Below are positions 44,548-57,199 of a stretch of DNA of 64,000 nucleotides, piece after piece; the first letter of the stretch is position 1, and every line of letters begins with the position of its first letter. Origin of the DNA: Girardinichthys multiradiatus (lineage: Eukaryota; Chordata; Actinopteri; Cyprinodontiformes; Goodeidae); assembly GCF_021462225.1 (NCBI RefSeq), contig NC_061805.1, forward strand, positions 50,891,360 through 50,955,359, in the 5' to 3' direction. The position numbers and the translations under genes are program-made. The notes under the pieces were generated by a model. That model did no database searches, was not told the DNA's origin, and saw only the letters and a program-made list of their open reading frames with translations.

Positions 44548-45148
44548 CCAAGGCTTAGAAATGATTTCAAAGGTAAAGGAACTTCTTTATTAGGTTCCAG
44601 GCTTGGATGGCCACAGATAACATGGTTCCCATAGTTGATTCTTAAAATGTGACTTAATTTCCACAGCAGGTCTTTAGGGTTGTGTTGCAGCCTGATCCAC
44701 TGGTCTCCACACATTCTGATCAGTTCCTGCAGAGGCGTCTGGTGAAACGGGGAATTTGAACCCGACGTTTGCCATCCAGGTGTTGAGATCAATATCAGTG
44801 AATGCTTAAAAGAGTCTTCACTGAAGAGTTCAAGAATCCTATGAAGCCTCTTGGTTTGTTGGGTAGTGATGTTCTGCTGAACAACCAACAGAAACACATG
44901 AGGTCCTGGAGCAGAGAGACTCACACAAAGATCTACATGTTCTTTAAGTTTGGCTTCAGAGATGCTTTGGCAGAGCAGGTCCGGGGTGTTTATCAGAACC
45001 GTTCTTGTTGTCATAATCATTCCAGAGACTCTGATGGAGGTGTTTGGTTCTTCCTTTGTGTTGAACGTATTTGGACCCAGTAATAAGTTTGCGACTGAAC
45101 TCTGGTCGTACCAGCTGTTGCCGAGCAGAATAAGCCTCATCTCAGACA
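44548..45148 (-). CDS. GIMAP/AIG1 exon with degenerate G domain
   Basis: The 601-nt exon has acceptor CCTGTGTTTTTCAG and donor CTTG/GTATGT, phase 1 to phase 1. It encodes one AIG1 domain (~200 aa) recognisable by the box APGPHVFLLVVQQN and the overall β/α pattern. The nucleotide-binding motifs are altered: G1 reads GNSWYDQSSVANLLLG, lacking the GKS lysine, and G3 reads NTPD rather than DTPG. A non-binding domain paired with a canonical one is common in multi-domain GIMAP8-type proteins. It joins in frame to the 19-nt first exon at 48088-48106 and to the last exon at 34490. Confidence 0.8.
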
Positions 45149-45793
45149 CTGAAAAACACAGGAAAAAGTTTTCATTCAGTTATTTAAGAACCTTTTAGTG
45201 GATCTGCATTCTCAAATATGATTAATATGATATTAAATGAAAAAGTGTTTAAGATGGACAACACTAAAATTATTGAGCTTTTTTTCATTCTTCAGCATCT
45301 CCAAGCCACCATAGTTCTCACCTGTGTCTATTCAGCCTGATGGTATATATGTTCTGTTTTTTCCTCTCCCTTTTTTCAGTCCATTTGTTTTATCTAACTT
45401 ACACATCAATTCCCTGCTGCAGTGAAGCTCTTTACGTTTTTGCTTTAATGTTGGATTTTTTAGTTCTGCATTTTTAGCTATTTATATCAGCAGCACCTTT
45501 AATTAATTCATTTCTGCCTCTGCCACACATTTATTCTTGTATTATATTTACAGTAAAATACCACCATAGTTAGTCTTCACTATGGATGCACCAATACCGA
45601 TACCAGGATTGGGAATTTGCCTGATAACATATGCGTGTTTTTCTACTAAGATTCCTATATGCATTCTGATTCTACAGGACCTGATACTTTTTCCTGCAAC
45701 AGATGACATCTGTGCACGCATAGTTCAGCCCAATTAGCAGCAGTAACACAGAATAACAAAAAAAAAGCACCAACATCTCTTAGATTTAGTGTG

Positions 45794-45796
<3 letters not shown>
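45149..45796. other. intronic sequence, no recognised gene
   Basis: No feature supported; precedes the TA microsatellite. Confidence 0.4.

Positions 45797-45839
<43 letters not shown>
45797..45839. repeat. (TA)n microsatellite
   Basis: An uninterrupted AT run at the 3' edge of the LINE fragment that follows. Confidence 0.95.
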
Positions 45840-45842
<3 letters not shown>

Positions 45843-46200
45843 GACCTGATTATTCGTTGCAGTCTGGACCTGTCCTGTTTGATGGATGAGCCAAACCACA
45901 CTGAGATGGATGAAGACAGGACAGATTGAAAGATGGCAGTGTAGAAGATGACCAGCAGCTGCTGTGGAAGGTTGAACTTCTTGAGTTCCCCCAGGAAGTC
46001 CAGTCTCTGCTGGCAAACTGCAGGGGTCCAACAGGGAAGCAAAGAAATCTCCGCCCACCATCACACCACTGACAACTTTCTGATTCTACTGGGGCACGCT
46101 TTTTTGGAGCCCTTGAGGTTGGTAAGATATTGAATTCCCGGCAATCTCTCTCTTCAAAGTGCCCCTCGATCATTTTCCTGTAAGCTACTTTTACCTTTTT
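45840..46200 (-). mobile_element. LINE ORF2 C-terminal fragment (L2/Maui-like)
   Basis: Minus-strand frames read QQRLDFLGELKKFNLPQQLL and SISVWFGSSIKQDRSRLQR, the conserved end of ORF2 in the same kind of LINE as the fragment at 34.6 kb. Split over two frames. Confidence 0.72.
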
Positions 46201-46849
46201 CTTTAGCTTTGACTTAGAAACGCTGTATAATCACCAGAGCTCCCTTAGAAGCAGCTTGACCTCTCTGTTCATCCATGGTTTTTTACAGAGATGCAAATAA
46301 ATATTTCAACTTAGGATTAATTGTCGATTAATGGTTCATATCATGGTTTATTATCACAAATGGTTGGCCCCAGGTACCTGGCTGACATGGTGCATTTTTT
46401 ATTCATTTTGTTTCCCGTGGACGGGGGGGTTGGGGAAGCTTGTCTTGTCCAGACAGTTGGTCAGGCTCCATGGTGTGCTGCTCTGCTCTCTGTTCCACGT
46501 TGTGTCCGGGGGAGGAGGTTGTCGTTGTGGCGGATTGGGGTGTGCAGCGGTTGGGTTACAGCATGTGCGGTGGTGGGGGTGGGGGGTGGTTTCTGGCATT
46601 TGTATTTGCTGGGCAGTGACGGTGGAGCTGAGCTGGTTGGTGGTTTTTCTCACACATACACCTACAGGTGTTTGGATTGAAATATTTACAGATTCACAGA
46701 TATACTCTATATAAAGCTGCTGTCGCCACAAAATACATTTTATTTTAATTAGTCCCTGTTTTTTTCCCTTGTAGAAGCAGAGTTTTATGTTGTATTTTCT
46801 TTTATCTTCTTTCTCTCTATTCTTTTCTCCTTCTCCTTCAAGTCTCTAC
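46201..46849. other. G-rich intronic sequence, no recognised gene
   Basis: 46420-46630 is unusually G/T-rich (GTGGTGGGGGTGGGGGG). The overlapping plus-strand frames there are low-complexity and unsupported. Confidence 0.4.
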
Positions 46850-47115
46850 ACTTTTACACTTTCCAGGAGAAGCATTCATTTCTCCTGGAGTTACTAACTC
46901 GCAGCAATCTGCTGAGTTTCCTCAGAAAGAAAACCTTTCAAATAATTTCAATTATAAACTATATTTGACTGAATTGTTGGATAACTAGAATAAAATGGAG
47001 TGTATGAACCGGACTTGGAATCTGTCCCGTATGATTCGACTGAATCGACTTTGTAAAGTGCCTTGGGATGATTTCTGTTGTAATTTGCTGCTATATGAAT
47101 AAACTGAACTGAAAA
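46850..47115 (+). mobile_element. LINE 3' UTR fragment
   Basis: It resembles the last ~250 bp of the CR1/L2/Rex1-like copies (TGCTGAGTTTCCTCAGAAAG, GAGTGTATGAACC, then CTGCTATATGAATAAACTGA). Confidence 0.65.
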
Positions 47116-47181
47116 TAGAATTGAATATTTGTGACTTTAATTTTACTAAAATAGCCATAAAGAATTGTTGCACAACTTACT

Positions 47182-47235
47182 GTTAGGTGGACAAAAGATA
47201 ATGCTTCACAGCCACAAAACCAAGGTTATGTGGCT
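47182..47235 (-). pseudogene. degenerate counterpart of GIMAP exon 2
   Basis: It aligns with the plus-strand exon at 62692-62745 and keeps an acceptor and GTAAGT donor, but in the phase set by exon 1 it meets TAA at once. Exon 1 can instead splice directly to the AIG1 exon at 45148. Confidence 0.45.
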
Positions 47236-48087
47236 GTGAAGATAAATAATTAACAGGTAAAATAAAAGTCAAAGAAAGATTAGATGTCAAGGTGAACATA
47301 ATAGCTGTGACTTACTGACTGAAGACATGATAACAGTGTTAATATTTTAAATGTTGAGTTCAGAAAAGAGCTGTTGGGTCCAACTGGAACACTTTTAAAC
47401 TTTCCATCCTTATAAATTTCATCCTTATAACTGACTATGAACCACCACACATAAGAATGTTGCCATATAATACATCTAGACTCACTTTAGCTTCTAAAAA
47501 CACATTCTACCTTCTTACAAAAATGTCTTTATGTTTTCTGAGGTGCATCAGCAAATGAACATTGGTCCAAAATAATCTTCATTCCAGTTCCCCACATTTT
47601 ATTGTCTTATAGTGAGCAGGTTAGATGTGTTGGTTTTATATCAAACCTGCAGGGCAAAGTTTGGCTTTAGGAATGACTTCCTGTAAAACAATAAAACTGT
47701 TAATCTTTTATTACCACTATAAGTCCTTTTGAAATCAGGTTGTTTTCGCCCATCTAGGTCATATAATATAGTTATAGTTACAGTAAGGGGTGTGAACACA
47801 TTGAATATTAATGTGTTTGTCAAAACTTCCTGCTGTGTGAAGAATGTGGTTCAACAGAAGCTAAGCAAATAACTATGAAAAGATAACTTCAAGACATTTT
47901 GTCATTTAAATGATTCAGATGTTAAATCTAAGAGAATATTATTGAATTATTGAAAACTGTTACTTGAAGATGAAAGAAGGCATACAGTATGAATAATAAT
48001 GATAATAATGATAATAATAGCTATATTTATTATTATTAGTCCATCATCACAGGCAGTTTATACATTATCAGCTCTAAGTGGACTTAC

Positions 48088-48106
48088 AGGATGGTGAAGA
48101 GGCCAT
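48088..48106 (-). CDS. GIMAP gene first coding exon (MASSPS)
   Basis: ATG at 48106 opens six codons and one base, then donor T/GTAAGT at 48087. An identical exon with the same flanks occurs in the opposite orientation at 61867-61885. Joined to the exon ending at 45148 it gives MASSPS followed by LSEMRLILLGN in frame, which supports its use as the start. Confidence 0.6.
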
Positions 48107-48769
48107 GATGACACAGAGTTAGAAACCAAGATCAGAAGCCGTCACCCTGAAAAATAACAAACATCTGAATAATTTTAGAAAAATGTTAGATATCTACAGA
48201 TTTAAAGCTTTGTTCTACATAACAGCATCAATTGTTCTCATTTACAAACAGAAACACATGAACCAAATGAAAGAAGGTGGAGCAGTAACGCTGAAGGCGG
48301 TCCTGTTATAGGTCATTGTCTGGGTCCAGGACAAGATAATCTTAGATGGGTCCCAACCCAGGGCATTTTGTAACTAGTAAAAAATATCTTTTCAACACAT
48401 GATTAATACTGGATTCTCTCCTTCTGTCTCCTTCCATCTGCTTCATACTTTAGATATTTTAGTTTTACTTCTTAGAACGAGTTCTAAATAATATTCCCAC
48501 TTTCTGGGGCTAAAAGTGAAGAAATCCTAAAAAAACATTAATAAATATATTGTTCCATGTGATCATTTCAATAAAATTGGAAATATATTTATCAAAAAAA
48601 TAAACAAGTAGTTTTCAACATATTTTAAAGGACTCAATTTATTACTCAATGAAGTCATTAAATTTGGGAATCTAATTAATATTTATTTAATATTTACTAT
48701 TCATTAATTTCTTTGTCAAATATCTGTACATTGCGCTCAAAGAGGAACCGAACTTGGTGAATAAATCTG

Positions 48770-49135
48770 ATTAGGGCGATGGTGGTAGGAGTTCGTCTTC
48801 TAATTGGTGGGTTGCCGGTTCAAACCCCTGCTCTGTCCGTCTGAGTCGTTGTTTCCACAATGTAGCCGACGGAACGCAGAGGGACCAAGGTAGGAGGGGC
48901 ACATTGTATTTCACCTTGAGGGGAAGGTCCCCGAGAGGTCTAGAGGGATGGATACCCACCAGAGCCAAGTGGAGCCCCTCTGGCCCTCAACCAGCCCAGC
49001 ACACCTCCGGGAACCATAGGCTGTCCACCCCTCTTGGACTTGGCCCTACCACAACACCAAGGAGGGCAGCCACCTGCTCTTACATCAGTTACATCTGAAC
49101 TTTGAACCTAAGTGTCATGAGACTGAAATAAAGAT
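48770..49135 (+). mobile_element. probable tRNA-derived SINE
   Basis: The 5' end has a pol III A-box-like TGGTGGTAGGAG and, about 35 bases on, a B box GGTTCAAACCC. A GC-rich body follows and the unit ends in an A/T-rich stretch near 49135. It interrupts the left arm of the inverted duplication. The family is not identified. Confidence 0.5.
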
Positions 49136-50850
49136 GTATTTCCTAATGCTTTCATTACTTTCAATTACAGGTAGGTAAATTTAAAAAAAGTAGACTCATT
49201 TAACAATATAATAACCAAAATTAAAAAAAAAAAAAAAACTGTTTGAAAATAGAGCAAACGGCCAATATTTTTAACACAGAAATGATAATAAACTAGATGT
49301 TAGGGTCGGTTGTTGTATTTTCAATATATTTGACAAGGTTATGGTTAAGTTTACCTACCTTACATGTGAATTAGTTGCTGTAGTTTTTTCCTCCTGTTCT
49401 TGACCGAGTCTCTGCCCTGAAATGAAACCTTCCTCCCGTCTCTCTGCAGGGTGGGAAAAACACTGAGCTGAGTCAATGATTAACTTACAGGATTCCTCCG
49501 AGACAAAGATCATTTCAAACATCTGTTATATTATACTGGATAAAGCATCCAGTGCTTCTGCACACATTTCATTTCTGAAAGTTTATTCATAAGAAGCATA
49601 AAAAGAGACGAGCTGTTCTGAACATTTGTTGTCATTCTTGACCTCCCGTTACAATCTAACACTAGAGGGCGCAAAGGAGCAGAGATGCTGCTTCGTTATA
49701 ATGCTGATTTAATGATGCATCAGTTAAAGGTTTGCAAGACTTATGTTATCCATGTAAAATCTCTGGTTAAACTTTTAATTTATAAACAAATGCCCCTGGT
49801 TCTGATGTGTGAGAATGAATTTAAAGCTCAGTTCTGCAGGAACACATTGTGATCCGTCCAACAGAGATCAGTCGATCAATTTATCTGATGAGGAAACGGT
49901 AGTTGAAGCAGCAGGTCAAAAGTCTGCTTTATTGGAACCTGCAGGTTGGATCATTTTAATCGAGTTGCTTAGTCATTATCTAGGCATGTTAAAACAAAAT
50001 AAAAAACTAAATTATTTTGAACTAGTTCCATCCAAGTAAAACTAGTGTCATGATCCACAGCTATTTAAGTTTTGGTTTGAATTCTGATCATTTTTGGCCG
50101 GTATATTATTGTTGTTAAGGCTTTGCCGTATTCAGTTGATTCCTTTGTGTTGAGTTTCTTATTTCTTGTCTACTTCTGTACATTTCTGTTTAAACTCTTT
50201 AGTTAGTGTGAGGATTTTTAGCTTTATAGATAGTTATTTTGTTTTATATTTAGTTCAGCTGCCCCTGTGTTATTAAGTCTCCTTCTCTCTGCTCTATAGT
50301 CTCCCCCAGCTGCTCTGCGTCCCTCTGATTAAACTTGCCTGGTTTCAGCGTCACTCCTTACTGCTCCTCAGTATTTAAAGCTTTTCATTTCACTTCTTTG
50401 CATTTGGTCTTCCTAAATTTAGCTCCAACAAAACTCAGTAAGACAATTAGAGTTTAAACTATGTGTCTGTGCCAACAAACTCACTGCTTCTAGACAATGA
50501 TTTTCTTGAAAAGTATTCTGAGAACCTTTTTTTAAAAGCTGGGGAGACTGAAACATCTTAATCAGCCCTTGGACAGTTGCTCAAAGATCTCCTTTTGTCT
50601 TACTCTCATATCATGCAGCTACTTCTCCATGAAGACATGGAAAAACTTAGAGTTCATAATTTGCTAAAGCTGCATGGAAGAACAACGCTGATTGGCTCAG
50701 AGCTAGAATTAACTAAGAAGGGCAAAAGACAACAGATTTTATTGCAAGGCGGACAAAGTTTGGAATACAACAAAACAAAAGAGTAAATTGATAAAAACTG
50801 AACCCAGAGGCACCGGACCATCAAGTTTCAGAAGCAAAATAGACGTAAGT

Positions 50851-51077
50851 AGTAAAACTAAAAGCTGAAAAGAATTGACAAAACCAGGAGTGTACAGCTA
50901 CTTTCAACTCAACTGTACTACACCAAGTTTAAATTTGTTGTTGTTCAAACTAGGTGAGGTCCATCATTCTTCAGAGAAAATTTATCACAAGTGCAAATAA
51001 ATTCTAGACAGCTGCCAATTTTCTCAGAAGTGGATGCGGCCTTATTACCTCCAGAGGGAGTTTGGGCAGGTAATACA
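50851..51077. other. no recognised feature
   Basis: Short non-coding gap between the inverted-duplication arm and a Tc1 end. Confidence 0.4.
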
Positions 51078-51358
51078 GGTCCTTCTCAAAATATTAGCAT
51101 ATTGTGATAAAGTTCATTATTTTCCATAATGTCATGATGAAAATTTAACATTCATATATTTTAGATTCATTGCACACTAACTGAAATATTTCAGGTCTTT
51201 TATTGTCTTAATACGGATGATTTTGGCATACAGCTCATGAAAACCCACAATTCCTATCTCACAAAATTAGCATATCATTAAAAGGGTCTCTAAACGAGCT
51301 ATGAACCTAATCATCTGAATCAACGAGTTAACTCTAAACACCTGCAAAAGATTCCTGA
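51078..51358 (+). mobile_element. solo left end of the Tc1 family seen at 4696
   Basis: It starts CAGGTCCTTCTCAAAATATT and is nearly identical to 4696-4980, then stops abruptly at CCTGAG. No transposase or right end follows, so it is a deletion remnant. Confidence 0.9.
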
Positions 51359-51970
51359 GTCCGTGTGTTGTTCCTTTCCTTTCATTCTGATTAGTTCTCT
51401 TTGTATCTCTGTTATACAACTTCAAAAATGGGTAAAATAGGAGCCTGTGGAGCTTTATATAGACCACAGCTGAATAATTTAAGAGTGAAAAGGAAATATT
51501 TAAAAGCATGAAATGTCCCCTTTAAAACTCGAGGGAAGAAATTAAGTCAGTAACCATAAAATAAACTATATTTGACATCCAAGAAGCATGTGTGACATTG
51601 TCCTCTTTTCTAGTATTCCTGAAAATGCATCTGATAACCTGGAAGCTTTGATTAGAGCATTCATGAGAACAAAGTTCAAACTTCCACCAAACACCATCAA
51701 GCAGATCACCTTCCATCGTTTCCATAGACAGAAGGGACTGAGCCCTTAATCAGATGAAGTCTTTCAGCAACTCCTTCTTGATTCTGCAGGAGGTTGATGA
51801 AGAACTCGTCCCTGAAGAGCTTCATGCAGACGAAGAGGAATTTCCCCACTGATGTGGGAAAATTTCCATGAAAAATAAAATTTAACCTGGAACTGTGAAG
51901 AGGTTCTAATACAGGGGGACGGTGTGATGAATTGTGTGAGTTAACACCAAAGACGTGAGGAAGACGAACA
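51359..51970. other. no recognised gene
   Basis: Minus-strand sequence around 51740-51850 is open (KLFRDEFFINLLQNQ) and may be an immune-gene exon remnant, but I cannot name a family. Confidence 0.35.
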
Positions 51971-51974
51971 AAGG

Positions 51975-52280
51975 CATCTTAGGGAGGCGATGCAGGCTAA
52001 AACTCTCAAAGAAAAATATGAAAACTGTAAAAGAAGTGATGAAAAAATTTAAGGGAATTGCATGAAAAGGAGCTAAAAGAAGTAGAGGAGAGGTACCAGA
52101 AAAAACAAGAAGACATGAAGAAGAAATTCATAGAGGAAGCTAGAAAACAAGCAAAGATGAGAGGGACGTTCAAAGTCTTCGATCTTCTCCAGCCAGTCCT
52201 TAAACACTTGGACAAAACATGCAAACAGATGTAATAAACCATCTCTATGCGAACACAGTGGTACATATAGCTACATCTCA
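51975..52280 (+). pseudogene. GIMAP 3'-end fragment (coiled-coil tail and 3' UTR)
   Basis: Plus-strand sequence reads KEVEERYQKKQEDMKKKF, then HLDKTCKQM and a stop near 52235, the counterpart of the last ~60 codons of the minus-strand GIMAP gene. Homology continues into the 3' UTR (GAACACAGTGGTACATATAG). A one-base shift lies near 52050 and no G domain precedes it, so it is a remnant. Confidence 0.72.
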
Positions 52281-53010
52281 AAAAATAGAATGTTGCATAA
52301 AAGTTAGAAATTGTTTTCCAGTCATTTCAGAAAGTGAAACTCATATATTATATAGAATCATTACACATTGAGTCATATTTTTCAAGCCTTTGTTTCTTGT
52401 CATTTTGACGGTTGTGACTTACAGGTAAATAAAACCCAAAATACAATCTCTAAGAAAAAATACTGTGAAAAAGTTAATTACTGGACACTCCTGGTATCAC
52501 AGCCTAAACAGCTAATTAACTCAAAACTCCTGCAAAGGTTTCCTGAGCTTCTATAGTCTCCCAGTCTGGGTCAGTAGGAGACACAATCATGGGGAGGACT
52601 GCTGACTGGACAGATGTCCAGAAGTCACTCTTCACAAGCAGGGAAAGCCACAAAAGGTCATTGCTGAAGAAGCTGGTTGTTCACAGAGTTCTGTATCCAA
52701 GCATATTAACAGGAAATCAAGAAAAAACTTTATTGTCGTTATGTCACCATAATGAAATGTTCTTTGAGGCTCGGCTCCAAAGACATACATGAATTGCACA
52801 CACATAATAAAAAATAACTAAGGACACATTTTGCAGAATATGAAAACATTTTTTTTAAATGAGTGGAAGGAAGAAATGTGGAAGGAAAGGTGCACCAGCA
52901 ACAGGGGGAAACACAACCTTGAGAGGATTGTCACACGAAATCCATTCAAGAGTTCGTGGGAAGCTTCGCCAGGAGTGGGCCGGGGCTGGAGTCGGTGCAT
53001 CAAGATCCGA
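52281..53010 (+). mobile_element. decayed Tc1-like element, interrupted
   Basis: The start of a Tc1 transposase is readable at 52589 (MGRTADWTDVQKS) and its continuation at 52860-53010 (GRKKCGRK-type linker, then a second HTH region), in different frames. About 130 bases of unrelated A/T-rich sequence interrupt it at roughly 52725-52855. The catalytic domain is absent. Confidence 0.72.
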
Positions 53011-55619
53011 CACACACTAAACTAAAAACCGGTCCAACCAGAAAGATTCATTTCATTTAATTCTCTCCCTCTGAGACTTGAACAAACAAGTTTGAAAGAA
53101 CTGAAAGAGCTGCTCTTTTCTGGCCTTGGTTTGATAAAGTATCTGGGAAGACTTGTCATTGTAGACGAAACACTAATCTGTAATCTGTCCCTGATGACAT
53201 CACAGTGGGATGACTTCTGTGTGATTGCTGTGTCAGTGAACAGGCCAGGGATGGAGGAGACAGAGAAGACAATGATGGATCAACCAGCCAACACCTGTAA
53301 CCAAGAACCAGTACGATCAGTCATGTCTGATCTACTTGTTTAAAGTTCAACTGTGTGGTTTCTCTTTTACCAAAATATGATGTGACCTTTCAGTATCTCT
53401 GCTGCTCACTGTTCAACCAGCAGAGAGCCCTGACAGCAGCCCTGATGGCAGAGAGGAGGAGAAGCGCTTTGTGGACGTTATTCACTGCAGCTGATAAGGA
53501 CACTGCCTCATGATGTGAGCAGTTTTTCTCAGACATTTGCTACGGTGGGAACACCACTAATGTACAGAAAAATGTAAAAACCGTTCAGACTCTACTCAAG
53601 AGAACTCCGAGCTGCAAAAACCTCCGAAAGAGGAGGGAGGAGATCCCCAAACCAGACCCCGACACAGAGACAGAGGTCTCTGCTTTCAGCCAAAAATCAG
53701 GAATATTCAGGTAACTCCAGCAGAAAAAAATGTTTCCCACAGTGTAATTGGTGATCAGAGATACAATTTTAGCAACTGTTATCAACCGTTATATATTTAG
53801 CCAGTTGAAAAAAATCTTAATTGTTTTTTGGAACTCAAAAGTATACACTTACATAAAGATGTACACCTTAACCCTGAAATATGAATATGGCTGAATATAA
53901 TAACTCTTTGTGTTAACTGTTGAAGGAAAAATAGTATTCCTATTTAGGCTACATGATGCAGATTACAGTTACAGACTTAATTATTATGATTATTTTGTTA
54001 TTTCACCTAGATTATTCACAGAGTCATAGATTAGGGAATTATTTTAGTATTTTTATTCTGTTTCATTCTTTTTATTGATATAGTTAGTTAATAAAAACAT
54101 GTTTATTTGCCTAAAATCTTTGTTCTTTGTTTTATCATAATAATAATAATTAAGTAACCAAAGGGAGAATCATAAAATTATTAAAAGATCACAACATTTC
54201 AAGTAAAGTATCGGTCTCTGTTTTCTTTCCCTTGTATTTGTCATTACGTACATCAGGAAATAGCGTGGCAAGCTAGAATGTATAAGCTTGAAAACCTGTC
54301 AGTTTGAGCTAAAATGATTACTTGTTGCTACAACTGGGTTCAATGTGTTACAGCAAAATCTGACCATCAGAATCTATGACTGCAAGGGGGTGCATCTGAA
54401 ATATTCCTACCCCTGCGTTGTGAGCGCTTACAGCAGCCAAAGAGTTAAATCAAACTCTGTGATCAATAGATGTTGTAATTCCAGAGCTGTTGAGTTTGTC
54501 CAACTGAAATATTCAGTTATATTCTGATGACTGTCATCATACTGGATATTAAATCTTATTAAACACTTATTAAAACTATAATATTCACACTGACAAACAC
54601 TGACAAATGAATGTCCTTAAAATGCAGAGGGTTACATTTTGTGACCGCTGTTACCAACATGTAACCATCCTGACACTGAAAAGGAAAGGATTTGAACCTC
54701 AAAGCAAACTTATAAATTCATAGCTGCCTTTCCTCTCTTTTTGTTGTAGAAAAAAAGATTTTCAGCATTAAACACTGCATTTATGTTGGTAACCGTCTCA
54801 ATTAAGTTACACTTAGGTCACGACAGGTGTCAGAATCAGTGATCCTTCACATTTCAGAGGAACTTTAGATGTCAGCAAAATGAACATAAGTACATTTCTA
54901 TAAAGTAAAAGTTTTTGTCAAACTAAAGCAACGATAATTTCGAAAGCTTCTATGTTTCGGGTCAAATGCATAAGTTTAATTTTTGTATTTCACTAAATCT
55001 GTCCTTTATTAGATTAACCAGGTATCATTATTTCTATTTGTGGTTATTTGTAGCAAAGATGAGGTAAAATTAGACATTTTTCTTAGTTAAACAGTTGGGA
55101 CAACAGAGTGAGGTAGAAAGGCCGCTGCGGCCAAAAAATCAATAATCTGTAGTTCCTTCAACACCAGCAGACATAATCTCACTCTGACCTTTTCATTATA
55201 GTGGTAAAACCACTAAGGGTCGCTCTCAGCAGCTAGGAGATGACAGAGACTCCTATCTTACTGAGGAGGTATGGTTGACCCTTTTGTGTGACACTGTCTT
55301 CTAAGAGCTTGATTGGTTGTTGAAAAAAACTAAACAAAACCAAAATCCAGACATGCTCCTAGTAGTCAGTGGAGTGAAATTAACCGCTCATAGAATTGAG
55401 ACAGGATTCAGAAATGTGTAAATCATGATGATGAAACTTAGCAAAATTAAAATCAATTGTCATGCAGCATCAGAATGTTTGAACGCAGCTTATTTACATG
55501 CTCGCCATTTGCTTATTAGTATGTTTACTCTCCATGCTGGTTGTTTTTACTGTTTCATCTATTTGATATTAAAGTTGACACTCACCTATCAGCATTTTAC
55601 TGTGATTACGTTTTTGTGT
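53011..55619. other. no recognised gene
   Basis: The region 53090-53700 contains several open stretches with a coding-like look (for example 53092-53343), but no domain could be named. The rest is AT-rich with no supported feature. Confidence 0.4.
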
Positions 55620-56985
55620 AGAGGTTTCGTCATCGTCGTCTTCTGCTTTATCCGGGACCGGGTCGCGGGGGCAGCAGACTCAGCAGAGACGCCCAGACGT
55701 CCCTCTCTCCAGACACCTCCTCCAGCTCCTCCAGGGAGAGCCCAAGGCGTTCCCAGGCCAGCCGAGAGACATAGTCCCTCCAGCGTGTCCTGGGCCGTCC
55801 CCTGGACCTCCTCCCGGTGGGACGTGCCTGGAACACCTCCTGAGGAAGGCGTCCAGGAGGCATCCGGTATAGATGCCCGAGCCACCTCAACTGGCTCCTC
55901 TCGATGTGGAGGAGCAGCGGCTCTACTCCAAGCTCCTCCCGGATGGCCGAGCTCCTCACCCTTTCTCTAAGGGAGTGCCCGGCCACCCTACGGAGGAAGC
56001 TCATTTCAGCCGCTTGTATCCGGGATCTCGTTCTTTCGGTCATGACCCAAAGTTCATGGCCATAGGTGAGGGTAGGAACGTAGACCGACCCGTAAATCGA
56101 GAGCTTCGTTTTTGGCTCAGCTCTCTCTTCACCACAACGGACCGGCACAGCGCCCCCGTTACTGCAGCAGCCGCACCGATCCATCTGTCGATCTCCCGCT
56201 CCATTCTTCCGTCACTCGTGAACAAGACCCCGAGATACTTAAACTCCTCCACTTGAGGCAGGAACTCCCCTCCAACTTGAAGAAGACAAGCCACCCTTTT
56301 CTGCTCAAGAACCATTGCATCGGACTTGGAGGAGCTGCTCTTCATCCCAGCCGCTTCACACTCGGCTGCGAGCCACCCCAGTGCATGCTGTAGGTCTTGG
56401 TTAGAGGGGGCCAGCAGGACCACGTCATCTGCAAAAAGAAGAGACGAAATCCACTGGTCGCCAAATCAGACCCCCTTCTGGCCCTTGGCTGCGCCTAGAA
56501 ATCCTTTCCATAAAAGTTATGAACAGGACCGGTGACAAAGGGCAGCCCTGCCGGAGTCCAAAATGCACGGGGAACAGGTCCGACTTAGTGCCGGCAATGC
56601 GGACCAGACTCCTGCTCTGCTCGTACAGGGACCGAATGGCCCCTAGTAAAGGGCCCCCGATTCCATACTCCTGGAGCACCCCCCACAGGGCATCATGAAG
56701 GACACAGTCGAATGCCTTCTCCAGGTTCACAAAACACATGTGAACTGGTTGGGCAAACTCCCATGAACCCTCGAGTACCCTGTAGAGGGTATAGAGCTGG
56801 TCCAGTGTTCCACGGCCGGGACGAAAACCACACTGCTCCTCCTGAAGCCGAGGTTGTATAGAGGTTTGATTGGGCAAAATGTTCATAACCAAATGGAGAA
56901 AAAAAGGTGGAGAAAACCGAACTGGACAGAGGTGCAGAGCTCTGATATCTTCTGCAATTAAAAGCTATAGAGAAAATTGCAGCAC
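55620..56985 (-). mobile_element. RTE-like LINE, 3' half, decayed
   Basis: Minus-strand frames carry a reverse transcriptase of a different clade from the other LINEs here: FRPGRGTLDQL, FVNLEKAFDCV (catalytic Asp) and GLRQGCPLSPVLF in 56425-56892. After a frame change near 56424 come EEFKYLGVLFTSDG, LTYGHELWVMTER, RRVAGHSLRERV and RGRPRTRWRDYV down to the stop at 55648. The YADD region itself is disrupted at the frame change. The short 3' end reads GACCCGGTCCCGGATAAAGC. The clade (RTE/Rex6-like) is tentative. Confidence 0.82.
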
Positions 56986-57199
56986 ACAAGCAAACTTTCG
57001 AGAAATTCTATGATTTTTCTTAGAATGACGTCAATAGGAGCTACTTTTAGTCTGAGGATTCTTTGTGAATATGAGCCCTGATCATTTTAAAATGTTCTCT
57101 TAACAGCTGAATTGAAACTAGCTGTACCCCCACCACCCACCCCAACAACTATTCATATGTTTCATGATAATGTAAATAAACTCTAGGTTTTGTTCATGT

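Larger units (their letters stand above)
47160..50850. repeat. left arm of a large inverted duplication around the GIMAP 5' end
   Basis: Blocks here recur inverted on the right. 47590-48400 (with exon 1) pairs with about 61620-62500. 47160-47230 pairs with the exon at 62692. 49200-50850 pairs with about 57200-58500, and part of it again with 59300-60100. A SINE-like insert at 48.77 kb is present only in this arm. Confidence 0.75.

Noticed and set aside
46321..46731. Overlapping 110-127 codon frames in G-rich DNA
   Set aside because: Low complexity, open on several frames because of base composition; no support.
55425..56256. Pro/Arg-rich plus-strand frames
   Set aside because: Antisense to the RTE-like LINE ORF; the LINE frame has clear RT motifs.
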